Assembly (NCBI GenBank): GCA_937894055.1
Contig: CALDHQ010000663.1
Span: 1-5,599 of the forward strand
From: an uncultured Polymorphobacter sp.
Lineage (GTDB): Bacteria; Pseudomonadota; Alphaproteobacteria; Sphingomonadales; Sphingomonadaceae
Length of the DNA stretch: 5,599 nucleotides
Direction of reading: 5' to 3'
Made by a program: the position numbers and the translations under genes. A model generated the notes under the pieces. That model was not told the DNA's origin, did no database searches, and saw only the letters and a program-made list of their open reading frames with translations. Positions 1 through 5,599 of this stretch are shown here, one piece after another (position 1 is the first letter of the stretch; every line of letters begins with the position of its first letter).

Positions 1-725
1 AATATGACCTGTCGAGCCTCGAAAGTGTCTCTTACGGCGGCGCGCCATCGGCACCCGAACTGGTGCGGCAGATCAAGGCGAACTGGCCCAAGGCACTGCC
101 CGGCAACGGCTGGGGCATGACCGAGACGAGCGCGACCTTCACGCACCATCAGGCCGAGGATTACGAGAACCGTCCCGAAAGCTGCGGGCCTGCCGTCGCG
201 GTGTGCGATCTGCGCGTCACCGACCCCGACGGCAATGTCCTGCCGCGAAATTCGGTCGGCGAGATCTGGGGCTTCGGGCCGAACGTGGTGAAGGGCTATT
301 GGAACAAACCCGAAGCCAGCGCCGCGACCTTTGTCGACGGCTGGGTGCGGACCGGCGACATCGGCCGCATCGATGACGAGGGCTTCCTGTTCATCATGGA
401 CCGCGCCAAGGACATGCTGATCCGCGGCGGCGAGAACATCTATTGCGTCGAAGTCGAAGCGGCGCTGTACGAGCACCCTGCCGTCATGGACGCCGCGATC
501 GTCGCGCGCCCGCACCATAGCCTCGGCGAAGAACCTGCTGCGGTCGTCACATTGAAGCCCGGCGCGACTGCCGATGCCGAAGAACTGCGCGCCTTCGTGG
601 CGGCGCGGCTGGCGGCGTTCAAGGTGCCTGTCGAGGTGCGCTTCTGGGACGGCCCGCTGCCGCGCAACGCCAACGGCAAGATTCTGAAGACCGAGCTCAA
701 GGCGCTGTTCGCGCCCGCTGCCTAG
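1..725 (+). CDS. Acyl-CoA synthetase / class I adenylate-forming ligase, C-terminal part (5' end outside window)
   Basis: This is the 3' end of an ANL-superfamily ligase, which activates a carboxylic acid with ATP to an acyl-adenylate and transfers it to CoA. The reading frame is open from base 3 and gives 240 residues before the TAG at 723-725, so the start and the N-terminal ATP-binding part lie off the left edge. Visible motifs in order are YGGAP (about 33-47), the A5 motif GWGMTETS (108-131), the A7 TGD (351-359), the A8 hinge DRAKDMLIRGGENIY (399-443), and the A10 motif PRNANGKILK with the catalytic Lys codon at 678-680. All residues expected in this half are present, so it looks functional. 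A GTG at 63 lies inside the conserved fold and is not the start. The substrate cannot be told from this half; a medium- or long-chain fatty acid or an aromatic acid is possible. The gene ends tail-to-tail with the TetR gene, the stop codons overlapping in CTAG (722-725), which leaves no room for a separate terminator. Confidence 0.93.
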   Translation, partial: YDLSSLESVSYGGAPSAPELVRQIKANWPKALPGNGWGMTETSATFTHHQAEDYENRPESCGPAVAVCDLRVTDPDGNVLPRNSVGEIWGFGPNVVKGYWNKPEASAATFVDGWVRTGDIGRIDDEGFLFIMDRAKDMLIRGGENIYCVEVEAALYEHPAVMDAAIVARPHHSLGEEPAAVVTLKPGATADAEELRAFVAARLAAFKVPVEVRFWDGPLPRNANGKILKTELKALFAPAA

Positions 726-1291
726 GCGCTGCGCGCCACCAGTGCCGCGAGCCGGTCGATGTCGGCAACATAGTCGGCCTCGCTGCCGCCGGCGTGCTTG
801 AGGCCGTCGGCGGCCTTGGTAACCATGCGCGCCAGCGACGGCGCATCGCCGGCACCGGCGGCCGACAGGCGTTCAATCAGCAAGGCGCGGAAGCGGGCTT
901 CGATGTCGGCGTGCAGGTCCATCGTCAGCGCGGTGCCTTCGCTGAGAATTTCGGCGCCGTGCGGCGAGGCGGCGAGCAAGCGGAACAATCCGAGGTCCTT
1001 GGCGAGCAGCGCCGCCGCCAACCCCTGCCCGACCGGCGTGCCCGGCGGCCATGCCGCCACGGCAGCGGCGAAACTGGCTTCGAGCATGGCGCCCGCCAGA
1101 TCGGCAAACACCGCCGCCTTGTTGGGATGCAGCAGGTAAAGCGCTGGCCGCGACATGCCCGCTGCCGTCGCGAGGTCGGCCATCGATGTGCGGCGGAAGC
1201 CGTAGCGCGCGAACACATCGAGCGCGGCTTCGCGGACGCGGGCACGGCGCTGGGCATCAGGTGTCAATTCTATGTTTGACATATTAGACAT
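722..1291 (-). CDS. TetR/AcrR-family transcriptional regulator
   Basis: A 189-residue protein, the usual size for this family of ligand-responsive dimeric repressors. The N-terminal DNA-binding domain spans about residues 17-63: helix 1 is RVREAALDVFARYGF, followed by the helix-turn-helix TSMADLATAAGMSRPALY (about 35-52) and the typical closing LHPNKAAVFADL. The remaining 120 or so residues are Ala/Leu-rich helices with no conserved signature, as expected of the ligand-binding domain, so the ligand cannot be predicted. The gene is divergent from the SDR reductase gene across a 75-bp gap, the classic arrangement for a regulator controlling its neighbour and itself. The start is uncertain: ATG codons at 1291 and 1282 are in frame, neither has a convincing Shine-Dalgarno sequence, and both lie inside a candidate operator. 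Starting at either leaves the DNA-binding domain intact. The last codons overlap the end of the acyl-CoA synthetase gene. Confidence 0.92.
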   Translation of the reverse strand: MSNMSNIELTPDAQRRARVREAALDVFARYGFRRTSMADLATAAGMSRPALYLLHPNKAAVFADLAGAMLEASFAAAVAAWPPGTPVGQGLAAALLAKDLGLFRLLAASPHGAEILSEGTALTMDLHADIEARFRALLIERLSAAGAGDAPSLARMVTKAADGLKHAGGSEADYVADIDRLAALVARSA

Positions 1292-1300
1292 GATTTGTCA
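1277..1300. promoter_or_regulatory. Candidate TetR operator (imperfect palindrome)
   Basis: A 24-bp imperfect dyad centred at 1288/1289 has outer half-sites TGACA (1277-1281) and TGTCA (1296-1300), with 8 of 12 position pairs complementary. A second GACAT copy at 1287-1291 gives overlapping GACA...TGTC half-sites. The AT-rich stretch stands out from the GC-rich surroundings and covers the 5' end of the TetR gene at the edge of the divergent gap, where an autoregulated TetR protein would bind. TTGACA at 1276-1281 also matches a -35 box on the + strand, but I see no good -10 box at the right distance. The operator role is inferred. Confidence 0.4.
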
Positions 1301-1353
1301 GTTTGTATCCAATTCATCGTGCCGCGCCTAGCGGATTCGTCTCACTCATTCAC

Positions 1354-1357
1354 CGGA
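1354..1357 (+). promoter_or_regulatory. Ribosome binding site that fixes the SDR start
   Basis: GGAG lies 9 nt before the ATG at 1367. No comparable site precedes the in-frame TTG at 1295, so the 24-residue N-terminal extension from that codon is not supported. Confidence 0.7.
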
Positions 1358-1366
1358 GCAACACAA

Positions 1367-2389
1367 ATGGCAAGCAAGGGTCGGGTCCTCGTCACCGGAG
1401 CATCGGGTTATATCGCCGGCTTCGCCATCCAGCAGTTGCTGCGCGACGGCTGGAGCGTGCGCGGCACCGTGCGCAACCCCGCCAAGAGCGCCGGGCTGCA
1501 CAAGACGCTCGGGATCAGCGCCGACCAGCTCGAACTCGTCGCCGCCGACCTGTCGCATGATGCCGGCTGGGCCGATGCCGCCAAGGGCGTCGATTATGTC
1601 CTGCACATCGCCTCGCCGATCCCCGCCGCCAATCCCAGGCATGATGACGAAATCGTCGTGCCCGCACGCGAGGGCACGCTGCGCGTACTGCGCGCGGCGC
1701 GCGATGCCGGCGTCAAGCGCGTCGTCATGACGTCGTCGACCGCTGCCATCTGCTACGGCATGGACGGCGCGCGGCAGGTCTTTACCGAAGCCGACTGGAC
1801 CAATCCGGCGCACCCCGACACCTATGCCTATGTGCGCTCGAAGGTCATCGCCGAACGCGCCGCGCGTGACTTCATGGCGCGCGAGGGCGGCACGCTCGAG
1901 TTTGCCACCATCAACCCCGGCGCCGTGCTCGGGCCGGTACTCGGCAATGACTATTCGGCTTCGCTCGAAATCATCTCGAAGCTGATGAACGGCGAACTGC
2001 CCGGCCTGCCCAACTTCGGCTTCGCCATTGTCGATGTGCGCGATATCGCCGACGCGCATGTCCGCGCCATGACCGCGCCGGACATGAACGGCGAACGCTT
2101 CCTGTGCGCGGGAGAGTTCCTGTGGATGAAGGACATTGCCGCGATCCTGAAAGACCGGCTCGGTCAACAGGCGAAGCGCGTGCCGACGCGCGGCCTGCCG
2201 GACTTCGTGCTGCGCCTCGTCGGCAAGTTCGACAAGACCGTCGGCATGGTGCTGCCCGAACTCGGCAAGGCGCGCATCTGCGACGCCAGCCACGCCAAGG
2301 CCGTGCTCGGCTGGGTGCCGCGTCCGGCGGCCGAGTCGATTGTCGATTGCGCGAACAGCATGATCGCGCACGGGCTGGTCAAAAGCTGA
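1367..2389 (+). CDS. NAD(P)-dependent extended SDR, dihydroflavonol-4-reductase / aldehyde reductase type
   Basis: A 340-residue cytoplasmic oxidoreductase with a Rossmann fold, of the size usual for DFR-like extended short-chain dehydrogenases. The N-terminus carries the dinucleotide-binding motif TGASGYIAG (residues 10-18). It is followed by GTVRNPAK (33-40), whose basic residues Arg36 and Lys40 suggest a preference for NADPH, and by Asp61 of the AADLS strand end. The catalytic set is present: Ser123/Ser124 in MTSSTAAI and the YxxxK pair Tyr155/Lys159 in YAYVRSK. Further family landmarks are INPGAVLGP (182-190) and FAIVDVRDIADAH (219-231). It probably reduces aldehydes or ketones, or oxidises the matching alcohols; the real substrate is unknown and flavonoids are only the namesake. 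The start is the ATG with GGAG upstream, and it places the glycine motif at the usual distance from the N-terminus. The gene is divergent from the TetR regulator, which likely controls it, and its stop is one base from the stop of the convergent isomerase gene. Confidence 0.93.
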   Translation: MASKGRVLVTGASGYIAGFAIQQLLRDGWSVRGTVRNPAKSAGLHKTLGISADQLELVAADLSHDAGWADAAKGVDYVLHIASPIPAANPRHDDEIVVPAREGTLRVLRAARDAGVKRVVMTSSTAAICYGMDGARQVFTEADWTNPAHPDTYAYVRSKVIAERAARDFMAREGGTLEFATINPGAVLGPVLGNDYSASLEIISKLMNGELPGLPNFGFAIVDVRDIADAHVRAMTAPDMNGERFLCAGEFLWMKDIAAILKDRLGQQAKRVPTRGLPDFVLRLVGKFDKTVGMVLPELGKARICDASHAKAVLGWVPRPAAESIVDCANSMIAHGLVKS

Positions 2390-2390
2390 G

Positions 2391-3101
2391 CTATTTGGCG
2401 CGCTTGACCGACAGGATCTTGACCGGATCGGCGAGCATCTGACCCTTCATGACGCCGGCGCCGAGTGTTGGCGAGGTCGGCAGATGCTGGATCTTCTTGA
2501 CCAGGTCCATGCCTTCGACGACGCGGCCGAATACCGCGAAGCCCGCATTGTCGCCCTTGGCGGCCGGGTCGGCGTCGAGGCCGGTCATCGGGCCGATGGT
2601 GATGAAGAAGTCGCCGGTCGCCGAGCCGGGGGTGGAGCGTGCCATCGAAATCGCGCCGTCGTCGTGCGTCAGGCTGGTCTTGGCGGTCGATTCATGCGCA
2701 ACGGGGGCCAGCGCGCGCTTGGGATTGCCCGAAATGCCGCCCTGGATCAGCCCGTACTGGCCGTCCTTGCCGAGCTTCATGGCGCGGTAGATGGTGGTGC
2801 CGTCGTAGCGCTTCTGATCGACATAGCGCAGGAAGTTCGCCGCCGTGGCCGGTGCGCGCTCGGTTTCAAGCGCAATGACGATGGTGCCGGCGCTGGTGGT
2901 CATCACGACATTGGTCGTAGCGGGCTTGCGCACCGGCGGTGCGGGCGGCGCGGTCACCGCTGGCGGCGCGGCGGGTGTTACAACATCATTGGCGGGCGTA
3001 GCAGCAACAGGATCGGCAGCAGCAGGCGGCGGCGTTTGCGCTGCCAGCGGTGCCGCGGCCCAAAGCAGCACCAGCCCGGCGGCCATTCCCAATCGACGCA
3101 T
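2391..3101 (-). CDS. Secreted cyclophilin-type peptidyl-prolyl cis-trans isomerase
   Basis: A 236-residue exported prolyl isomerase, a periplasmic folding helper. Residues 1-21 form a signal peptide: MRR, then a hydrophobic core LGMAAGLVLLWAAAPLAA, with likely cleavage after Ala21 before Gln22. Residues 22 to about 62 are a low-complexity Pro/Ala/Val linker. The cyclophilin domain follows (about 63-236): VVMTTSAGTIVIALE, NFLRYV, RYDGTTIYR with the catalytic-type Arg106, LIQGG with Gln120, SMARS, DFFITIG with Phe165-Phe166, and FAVFGRVVEGMDLV. Against human CypA, aligned by eye, the residues matching Trp121 and His126 appear replaced, and there is an insertion between Arg106 and Gln120, so activity may be altered. 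The ATG at 3101 is chosen because GGGAG lies 8 nt upstream and the signal peptide then starts properly; an in-frame TTG at 3119 would add only six residues. It lies 34 bp downstream of the TIR-TPR gene on the same strand with no obvious promoter or terminator between, so cotranscription is likely. Confidence 0.92.
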   Translation of the reverse strand: MRRLGMAAGLVLLWAAAPLAAQTPPPAAADPVAATPANDVVTPAAPPAVTAPPAPPVRKPATTNVVMTTSAGTIVIALETERAPATAANFLRYVDQKRYDGTTIYRAMKLGKDGQYGLIQGGISGNPKRALAPVAHESTAKTSLTHDDGAISMARSTPGSATGDFFITIGPMTGLDADPAAKGDNAGFAVFGRVVEGMDLVKKIQHLPTSPTLGAGVMKGQMLADPVKILSVKRAK

Positions 3102-3109
3102 CGCAATAT

Positions 3110-3114
3110 CTCCC
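3110..3114 (-). promoter_or_regulatory. Ribosome binding site of the isomerase gene
   Basis: GGGAG on the - strand lies 8 nt before the ATG at 3101. It sits inside the short gap after the TIR-TPR gene and supports the ATG over the upstream TTG at 3119, which overlaps this site. Confidence 0.65.
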
Positions 3115-3135
3115 GTCAAATTTCCCGGCTTCGCG

Positions 3136-5442
3136 CTACTTCAGCGTCGCCGGCGGCAGACCGGCCTGCGCGCGCTGCTTGTTGACGGCGGTGCGGCAGC
3201 GCTCGAGCACGCGGTCGAAGCGCGCGTCGCCGCGCAATGGCTTCAATGGCCACAGGTCGCCGATCCAGAATGGCCCGCTGCACACATCGGCCCAGTTGCG
3301 CGTCAGCCCGTCCTCGAGCTTGGCAACCGCACCGGCACGGTCATTGCCCGCCAGCAGCAAGGTCGCCCAATCGGCAGCATTCCACGACGGCGACAGCCCG
3401 CCGGCTTCGTTGCGCACCATCCGCGCCCGCGCAAAGCCGCGCAGCGCCGTGGCATCGGCACTGCGGCCAGCCTTGTCCATGGCACTGGCGATCAGATTCG
3501 CGCCACCGGGCGATGCCGCGGGCGAGGTCGTATATTCGGCGATGCTGGCAAAGCGCGCGTCAAAGCTCGCTACCAGATCGGCGCCGCGTCCGAGATCGGT
3601 CAGCGCATACGACATCAGGTAGATCTGCAGCGTATCATCCCAGACTGAACGCCCCTGCTGCAGCAGCAGCCGCGCGACCTCGTCCCAGCGCCCCGACAGC
3701 GCCTGCCAATAGGCATCGGGCCAGTAAATGCGCTGCGTCAGCGGAATCTGGTCGACGCCGAGCAGCGGCAACAGCGCATTGTTGCGGCTCGAAATCGCAT
3801 TGGTCGACTTGGGGTTGCGGCGCAGCGCCGTCTCGGCAAGCTGGAGCGCGCGGGCAAAATCGCCGGTCGCCATCGCCGCGTCGCTTTCGACCAGCTCGGC
3901 GTCCGCCGGATCGGGCGACAAGGCGCGGAAGCTGCGTTCGACGTCCCACACCTTCGCCGGCTGGTTCGCCAGCCCATAGGCGCGGATCAGATTGACCGTC
4001 GGCGTCGTCCACAACGGGTCGGCCGCCACCGCCGCGGTCAGTTCGGTGATGGCGTGGCTGACTTGGCCGTTGTCCATCATCACCCTGCCGAGCAGCATTC
4101 GCGCTTCGGAGTTGTTGGGCCGTAGCTTGACCGCGCGCGTCAGCGCGGCAATCGCGCCAGGCGGGTCATTCAATGAAATCAGTACATTGCCGAGCGCCGC
4201 ATAGGCCTCCGACAACCGCGGATCGAGCGCCACCGCGCGTTCGGCATCGCGCCGCGCGTCGGTCAGCGCCGGTTGCAGCGGCAAGTCACCATACAGCGTC
4301 AGCAGTACCAGCGCCGTCGAGCGCGCAGCATAGGCCGGTGCGTAGTTCGGCGCCGCCGCCACCGCCGTTTCGGCGAGTACGCGGGCGCGCTGCAACGCAT
4401 CGGCCTGGCGCGTGCGGATGAGCTGGCGCGCCACCAATATGTCTTCGTAAACGCGCGGCGGCACACTGCTGGCATCGGCGTGTGCGGCCTTGCCGTCACC
4501 GCTCGCCGGCCCCGCCAGCTGCGCCGCCACGGCCGCCGCCACCTCTTCCTGCACCGCGAGCACATTGGCTTCGCTGCGGTCGAAGACCTGCGACCAGATT
4601 TCGGCACCGTCTTTGGTATCGATCAGCCGGACCGACACCTTGACCCGCCCGCCGGAATCAGCGCCGCCGCCGCGCACCGAGCCTTCGAGCAGCCGCGTCA
4701 CCCCGAACTTGCTGCGCAGATACGCCGGGTCGCCGGCCTTGTCGCGCATCGCCCACGCCGTGGTGCGGCCCAGCACCTTGAGCCGCGTATCGGTCGCCAG
4801 CGTGTCGAGAATCTCCTCGGCCAGGCCTTCGGCAAAATAAGCCTCGCCCTTGGCCGCCGACATGTCGAGGAACGGCAGCACCGCGACGACCGGCTTGTCA
4901 TCGCTGCGTGTGAATTTCGGCCCCAGCATCTGCCAGCCAAGCACCGCGACCAGCGCCAGTGCGATCAGCCCAACCAGCCATGGCAGCAATTTCGGTGCAG
5001 CACGCGCGACCTTCGCCGCCGGTTCGAGCGGCAGGGCGCTGGCGACGCGTTCAACGGCGCGCACCAGTTCGGCGGCACCGGCAGGCTTGCGCTCGCGGCC
5101 GTTCGAAAGATCAATGGCGTGCAACTGGCGGAACCCGAGCGGCGGCGGCGTGCCGTCGAGCAGCACCGGCACCAGCCGGTTGCGGTCACGCCCGGCGCCC
5201 GCTTCATCGAGCACCCATGCCGATTTGACTGACGCCGCCGACCAGGCGACGACCACGACATCGGCCGCATCAAGCTCGCGCGCGATATCGGCAGCGAACG
5301 CCGACCCCGCCTCGATCGCGGTATCCCACCATAATTGATGCCCCGCCGCGGTCAGCGCCGCCGCGAGCTTCGCGACGCGCGCGCGGTCAACCCGTGCATA
5401 CGACAGGAATACCCGAGGTTTGGTCGGCACTGTTGTGGTCAA
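3136..5442 (-). CDS. TIR domain - transmembrane - TolB-like - TPR protein
   Basis: A 768-residue, probably inner-membrane protein. Residues 9-115 are a bacterial TIR domain (TIR_2 type): VFLSYARVD, LWWD, ADVVVVAWS and LVPVLLDG. SAWVLDE supplies the WxxxE motif (Trp76, Glu80); the matching Glu is catalytic in NAD-cleaving TIR domains such as SARM1. Residues 152-174 form one hydrophobic helix (LLPWLVGLIALALVAVLGW), preceded by Lys/Arg residues, which suggests TIR in the cytoplasm and the rest in the periplasm. Residues 184-290 resemble the TolB-N/FlgO-like domain (COG5616 type): VVAVLPFLDMS, YFAEGLAEEILDTLA, LLEGSVR and RLIDTKDGAEIWSQ. From about 354 there are TPR-like helix pairs (VALDPRLSEAYAALGNVL, VKLRPNNSEARMLLGRVM), degenerating toward the C-terminus. 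The start is TTG at 5442: GGAAGGGG lies 5 nt upstream, a promoter lies just beyond, and an in-frame TAG at 5464-5466 rules out a longer start. A GTG four codons later is a weaker option. Its role is unknown; signalling or defence are both possible. Confidence 0.9.
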   Translation of the reverse strand: MTTTVPTKPRVFLSYARVDRARVAKLAAALTAAGHQLWWDTAIEAGSAFAADIARELDAADVVVVAWSAASVKSAWVLDEAGAGRDRNRLVPVLLDGTPPPLGFRQLHAIDLSNGRERKPAGAAELVRAVERVASALPLEPAAKVARAAPKLLPWLVGLIALALVAVLGWQMLGPKFTRSDDKPVVAVLPFLDMSAAKGEAYFAEGLAEEILDTLATDTRLKVLGRTTAWAMRDKAGDPAYLRSKFGVTRLLEGSVRGGGADSGGRVKVSVRLIDTKDGAEIWSQVFDRSEANVLAVQEEVAAAVAAQLAGPASGDGKAAHADASSVPPRVYEDILVARQLIRTRQADALQRARVLAETAVAAAPNYAPAYAARSTALVLLTLYGDLPLQPALTDARRDAERAVALDPRLSEAYAALGNVLISLNDPPGAIAALTRAVKLRPNNSEARMLLGRVMMDNGQVSHAITELTAAVAADPLWTTPTVNLIRAYGLANQPAKVWDVERSFRALSPDPADAELVESDAAMATGDFARALQLAETALRRNPKSTNAISSRNNALLPLLGVDQIPLTQRIYWPDAYWQALSGRWDEVARLLLQQGRSVWDDTLQIYLMSYALTDLGRGADLVASFDARFASIAEYTTSPAASPGGANLIASAMDKAGRSADATALRGFARARMVRNEAGGLSPSWNAADWATLLLAGNDRAGAVAKLEDGLTRNWADVCSGPFWIGDLWPLKPLRGDARFDRVLERCRTAVNKQRAQAGLPPATLK

Positions 5443-5447
5443 AATCG

Positions 5448-5455
5448 CCCCTTCC
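5448..5455 (-). promoter_or_regulatory. Ribosome binding site supporting the TTG start of the TIR gene
   Basis: GGAAGGGG on the - strand ends 5 nt before TTG 5442 (7 nt from the AAGG core). It is too far from the alternative GTG at 5430 (17 nt), so it favours TTG initiation. Confidence 0.6.
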
Positions 5456-5465
5456 GCGAGTTTCT

Positions 5466-5494
5466 AGCATAGAAGGATTGCGCGCGTTCGCCAA
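5466..5494 (-). promoter_or_regulatory. Sigma-70-type promoter of the TIR gene
   Basis: Read on the - strand, a -35 box TTGGCG (5494-5489), a spacer of exactly 17 bp and a -10 box TATGCT (5471-5466) are followed by a predicted transcription start near 5459. This gives a short leader of about 17 nt that contains the ribosome binding site and leads directly into the TTG start. A small dyad, CCGC-ACT-GCGG (5500-5510), lies 5 bp upstream of the -35 box and could be a protein site. The promoter call rests on sequence only. Confidence 0.6.
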
Positions 5495-5519
5495 TTATTC
5501 CGCACTGCGGCAGGTGAGG

Positions 5520-5543
5520 AAAAAGAGCCTCCGGCGGGCAGGC
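5520..5543 (-). terminator. Possible rho-independent terminator for a gene beyond the right edge
   Basis: On the - strand GCCT and AGGC (5543-5540 and 5530-5527) can pair as a short GC-rich stem, directly followed by TCTTTTT (5526-5520). It lies upstream of the TIR promoter, so it would end a leftward transcript that enters from outside the window. The local stem alone is short; the terminator is stronger if the adjoining inverted repeat takes part in the hairpin. Confidence 0.35.
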
Positions 5544-5599
5544 CTGAGGCCTGCACCCATTTTTTTGCCGCTCTTCAATCGGGTGCAGGCCTCAGGCCT
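5540..5599. repeat. Perfect 19-bp inverted repeat with 22-nt loop, reaching the window edge
   Basis: The left arm AGGCCTGAGGCCTGCACCC (5540-5558) and the right arm GGGTGCAGGCCTCAGGCCT (5581-5599) are exact reverse complements, separated by 22 nt that include a run of seven T (5560-5566). Each arm also contains its own small dyad, AGGCCT-N-AGGCCT, so one large hairpin or two small ones can form. The right arm ends exactly at the last base, so the true repeat may be longer. Likely roles are a (bidirectional) transcription terminator or a dispersed palindromic intergenic repeat; no gene lies inside. Confidence 0.85.

Noticed and set aside
63..725. GTG at 63 as a true start of a short ligase-like protein
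   Set aside because: The frame is open to base 3 and the upstream codons encode the conserved YGGAP segment, so the gene simply continues off the window.
1295..1366. N-terminal extension of the SDR from a TTG at 1295
   Set aside because: It has no ribosome binding site, overlaps the candidate operator, and would put 24 unrelated residues before the Rossmann start; the ATG at 1367 has GGAG upstream.
1346..2371. Long open frame on the - strand (341 codons) opposite the SDR gene
   Set aside because: It is fully antisense to a clear SDR gene, its translation is His/Arg/Gly/Ala-rich with no recognisable domain, and such frames are expected from high-GC third-position bias.
3655..3670. CTGCTGCAGCAGCAG stretch as a repeat or regulatory palindrome
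   Set aside because: It lies within the TIR-TPR gene and encodes the Leu-Leu-Leu-Gln-Gln run of a helix; ordinary codon use explains it.
4273..5232. Long open frame on the + strand (319 codons) opposite the TIR gene, plus similar ones at 2484-3185 and 2845-3648
   Set aside because: Their Arg/Gln/His-rich translations have no motifs and lie opposite well-supported coding sequence; they are strand shadows.
3136..5442. A complete anti-phage defence island around the TIR gene
   Set aside because: No partner effector, Thoeris-like sensor, nuclease, transposase or integrase is visible, and the neighbours look like housekeeping or metabolic genes, so a defence role is not supported by context here.

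Overview
The window is a compact stretch of high-GC bacterial chromosome. Its GC- and Ala/Arg-rich codon use, its protein families (a TolB-like/TPR receptor with a TIR head, an extended SDR aldehyde or flavonol reductase, a TetR regulator) and their wording suggest an alphaproteobacterium, plausibly of the Sphingomonadales. That placement is an inference from sequence style, since no rRNA or marker gene is present. I see no tRNA, rRNA, CRISPR array, transposase or phage gene.

Layout, left to right: (1) the C-terminal 240 residues of an acyl-CoA synthetase (adenylate-forming ligase) on the + strand, cut by the left edge. (2) A TetR-family regulator on the - strand, tail-to-tail with the ligase; the two stop codons overlap in one CTAG. 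(3) A 75-bp divergent control region with a candidate operator. (4) An NADP(H)-type extended SDR of the dihydroflavonol-4-reductase/aldehyde-reductase group on the + strand, the obvious candidate target of the TetR protein. (5) A secreted cyclophilin-type peptidyl-prolyl isomerase on the - strand, whose stop lies one base from the SDR stop. (6) Upstream of it on the same strand, a 768-residue TIR - transmembrane - TolB-like - TPR protein, which probably heads a two-gene operon with the isomerase (34-bp gap). (7) A 157-bp right-hand intergenic region with a good sigma-70-type promoter for the TIR gene and a perfect 19-bp inverted repeat that runs to the window edge.

Functionally there are two blocks. 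The left block is small-molecule metabolism: a CoA ligase, plus a regulator and reductase pair that looks like a stress- or substrate-inducible carbonyl reduction unit. The right block is envelope-linked. The TIR protein would have its TIR domain in the cytoplasm and its TolB-like and TPR parts in the periplasm, where the co-directional isomerase should also be exported.

The most interesting item is the TIR protein. It has the layout of membrane receptors whose cytoplasmic output is normally a cyclase or a DNA-binding domain, but here the output is a TIR domain carrying the WxxxE motif that in NAD-cleaving TIR domains includes the catalytic glutamate.
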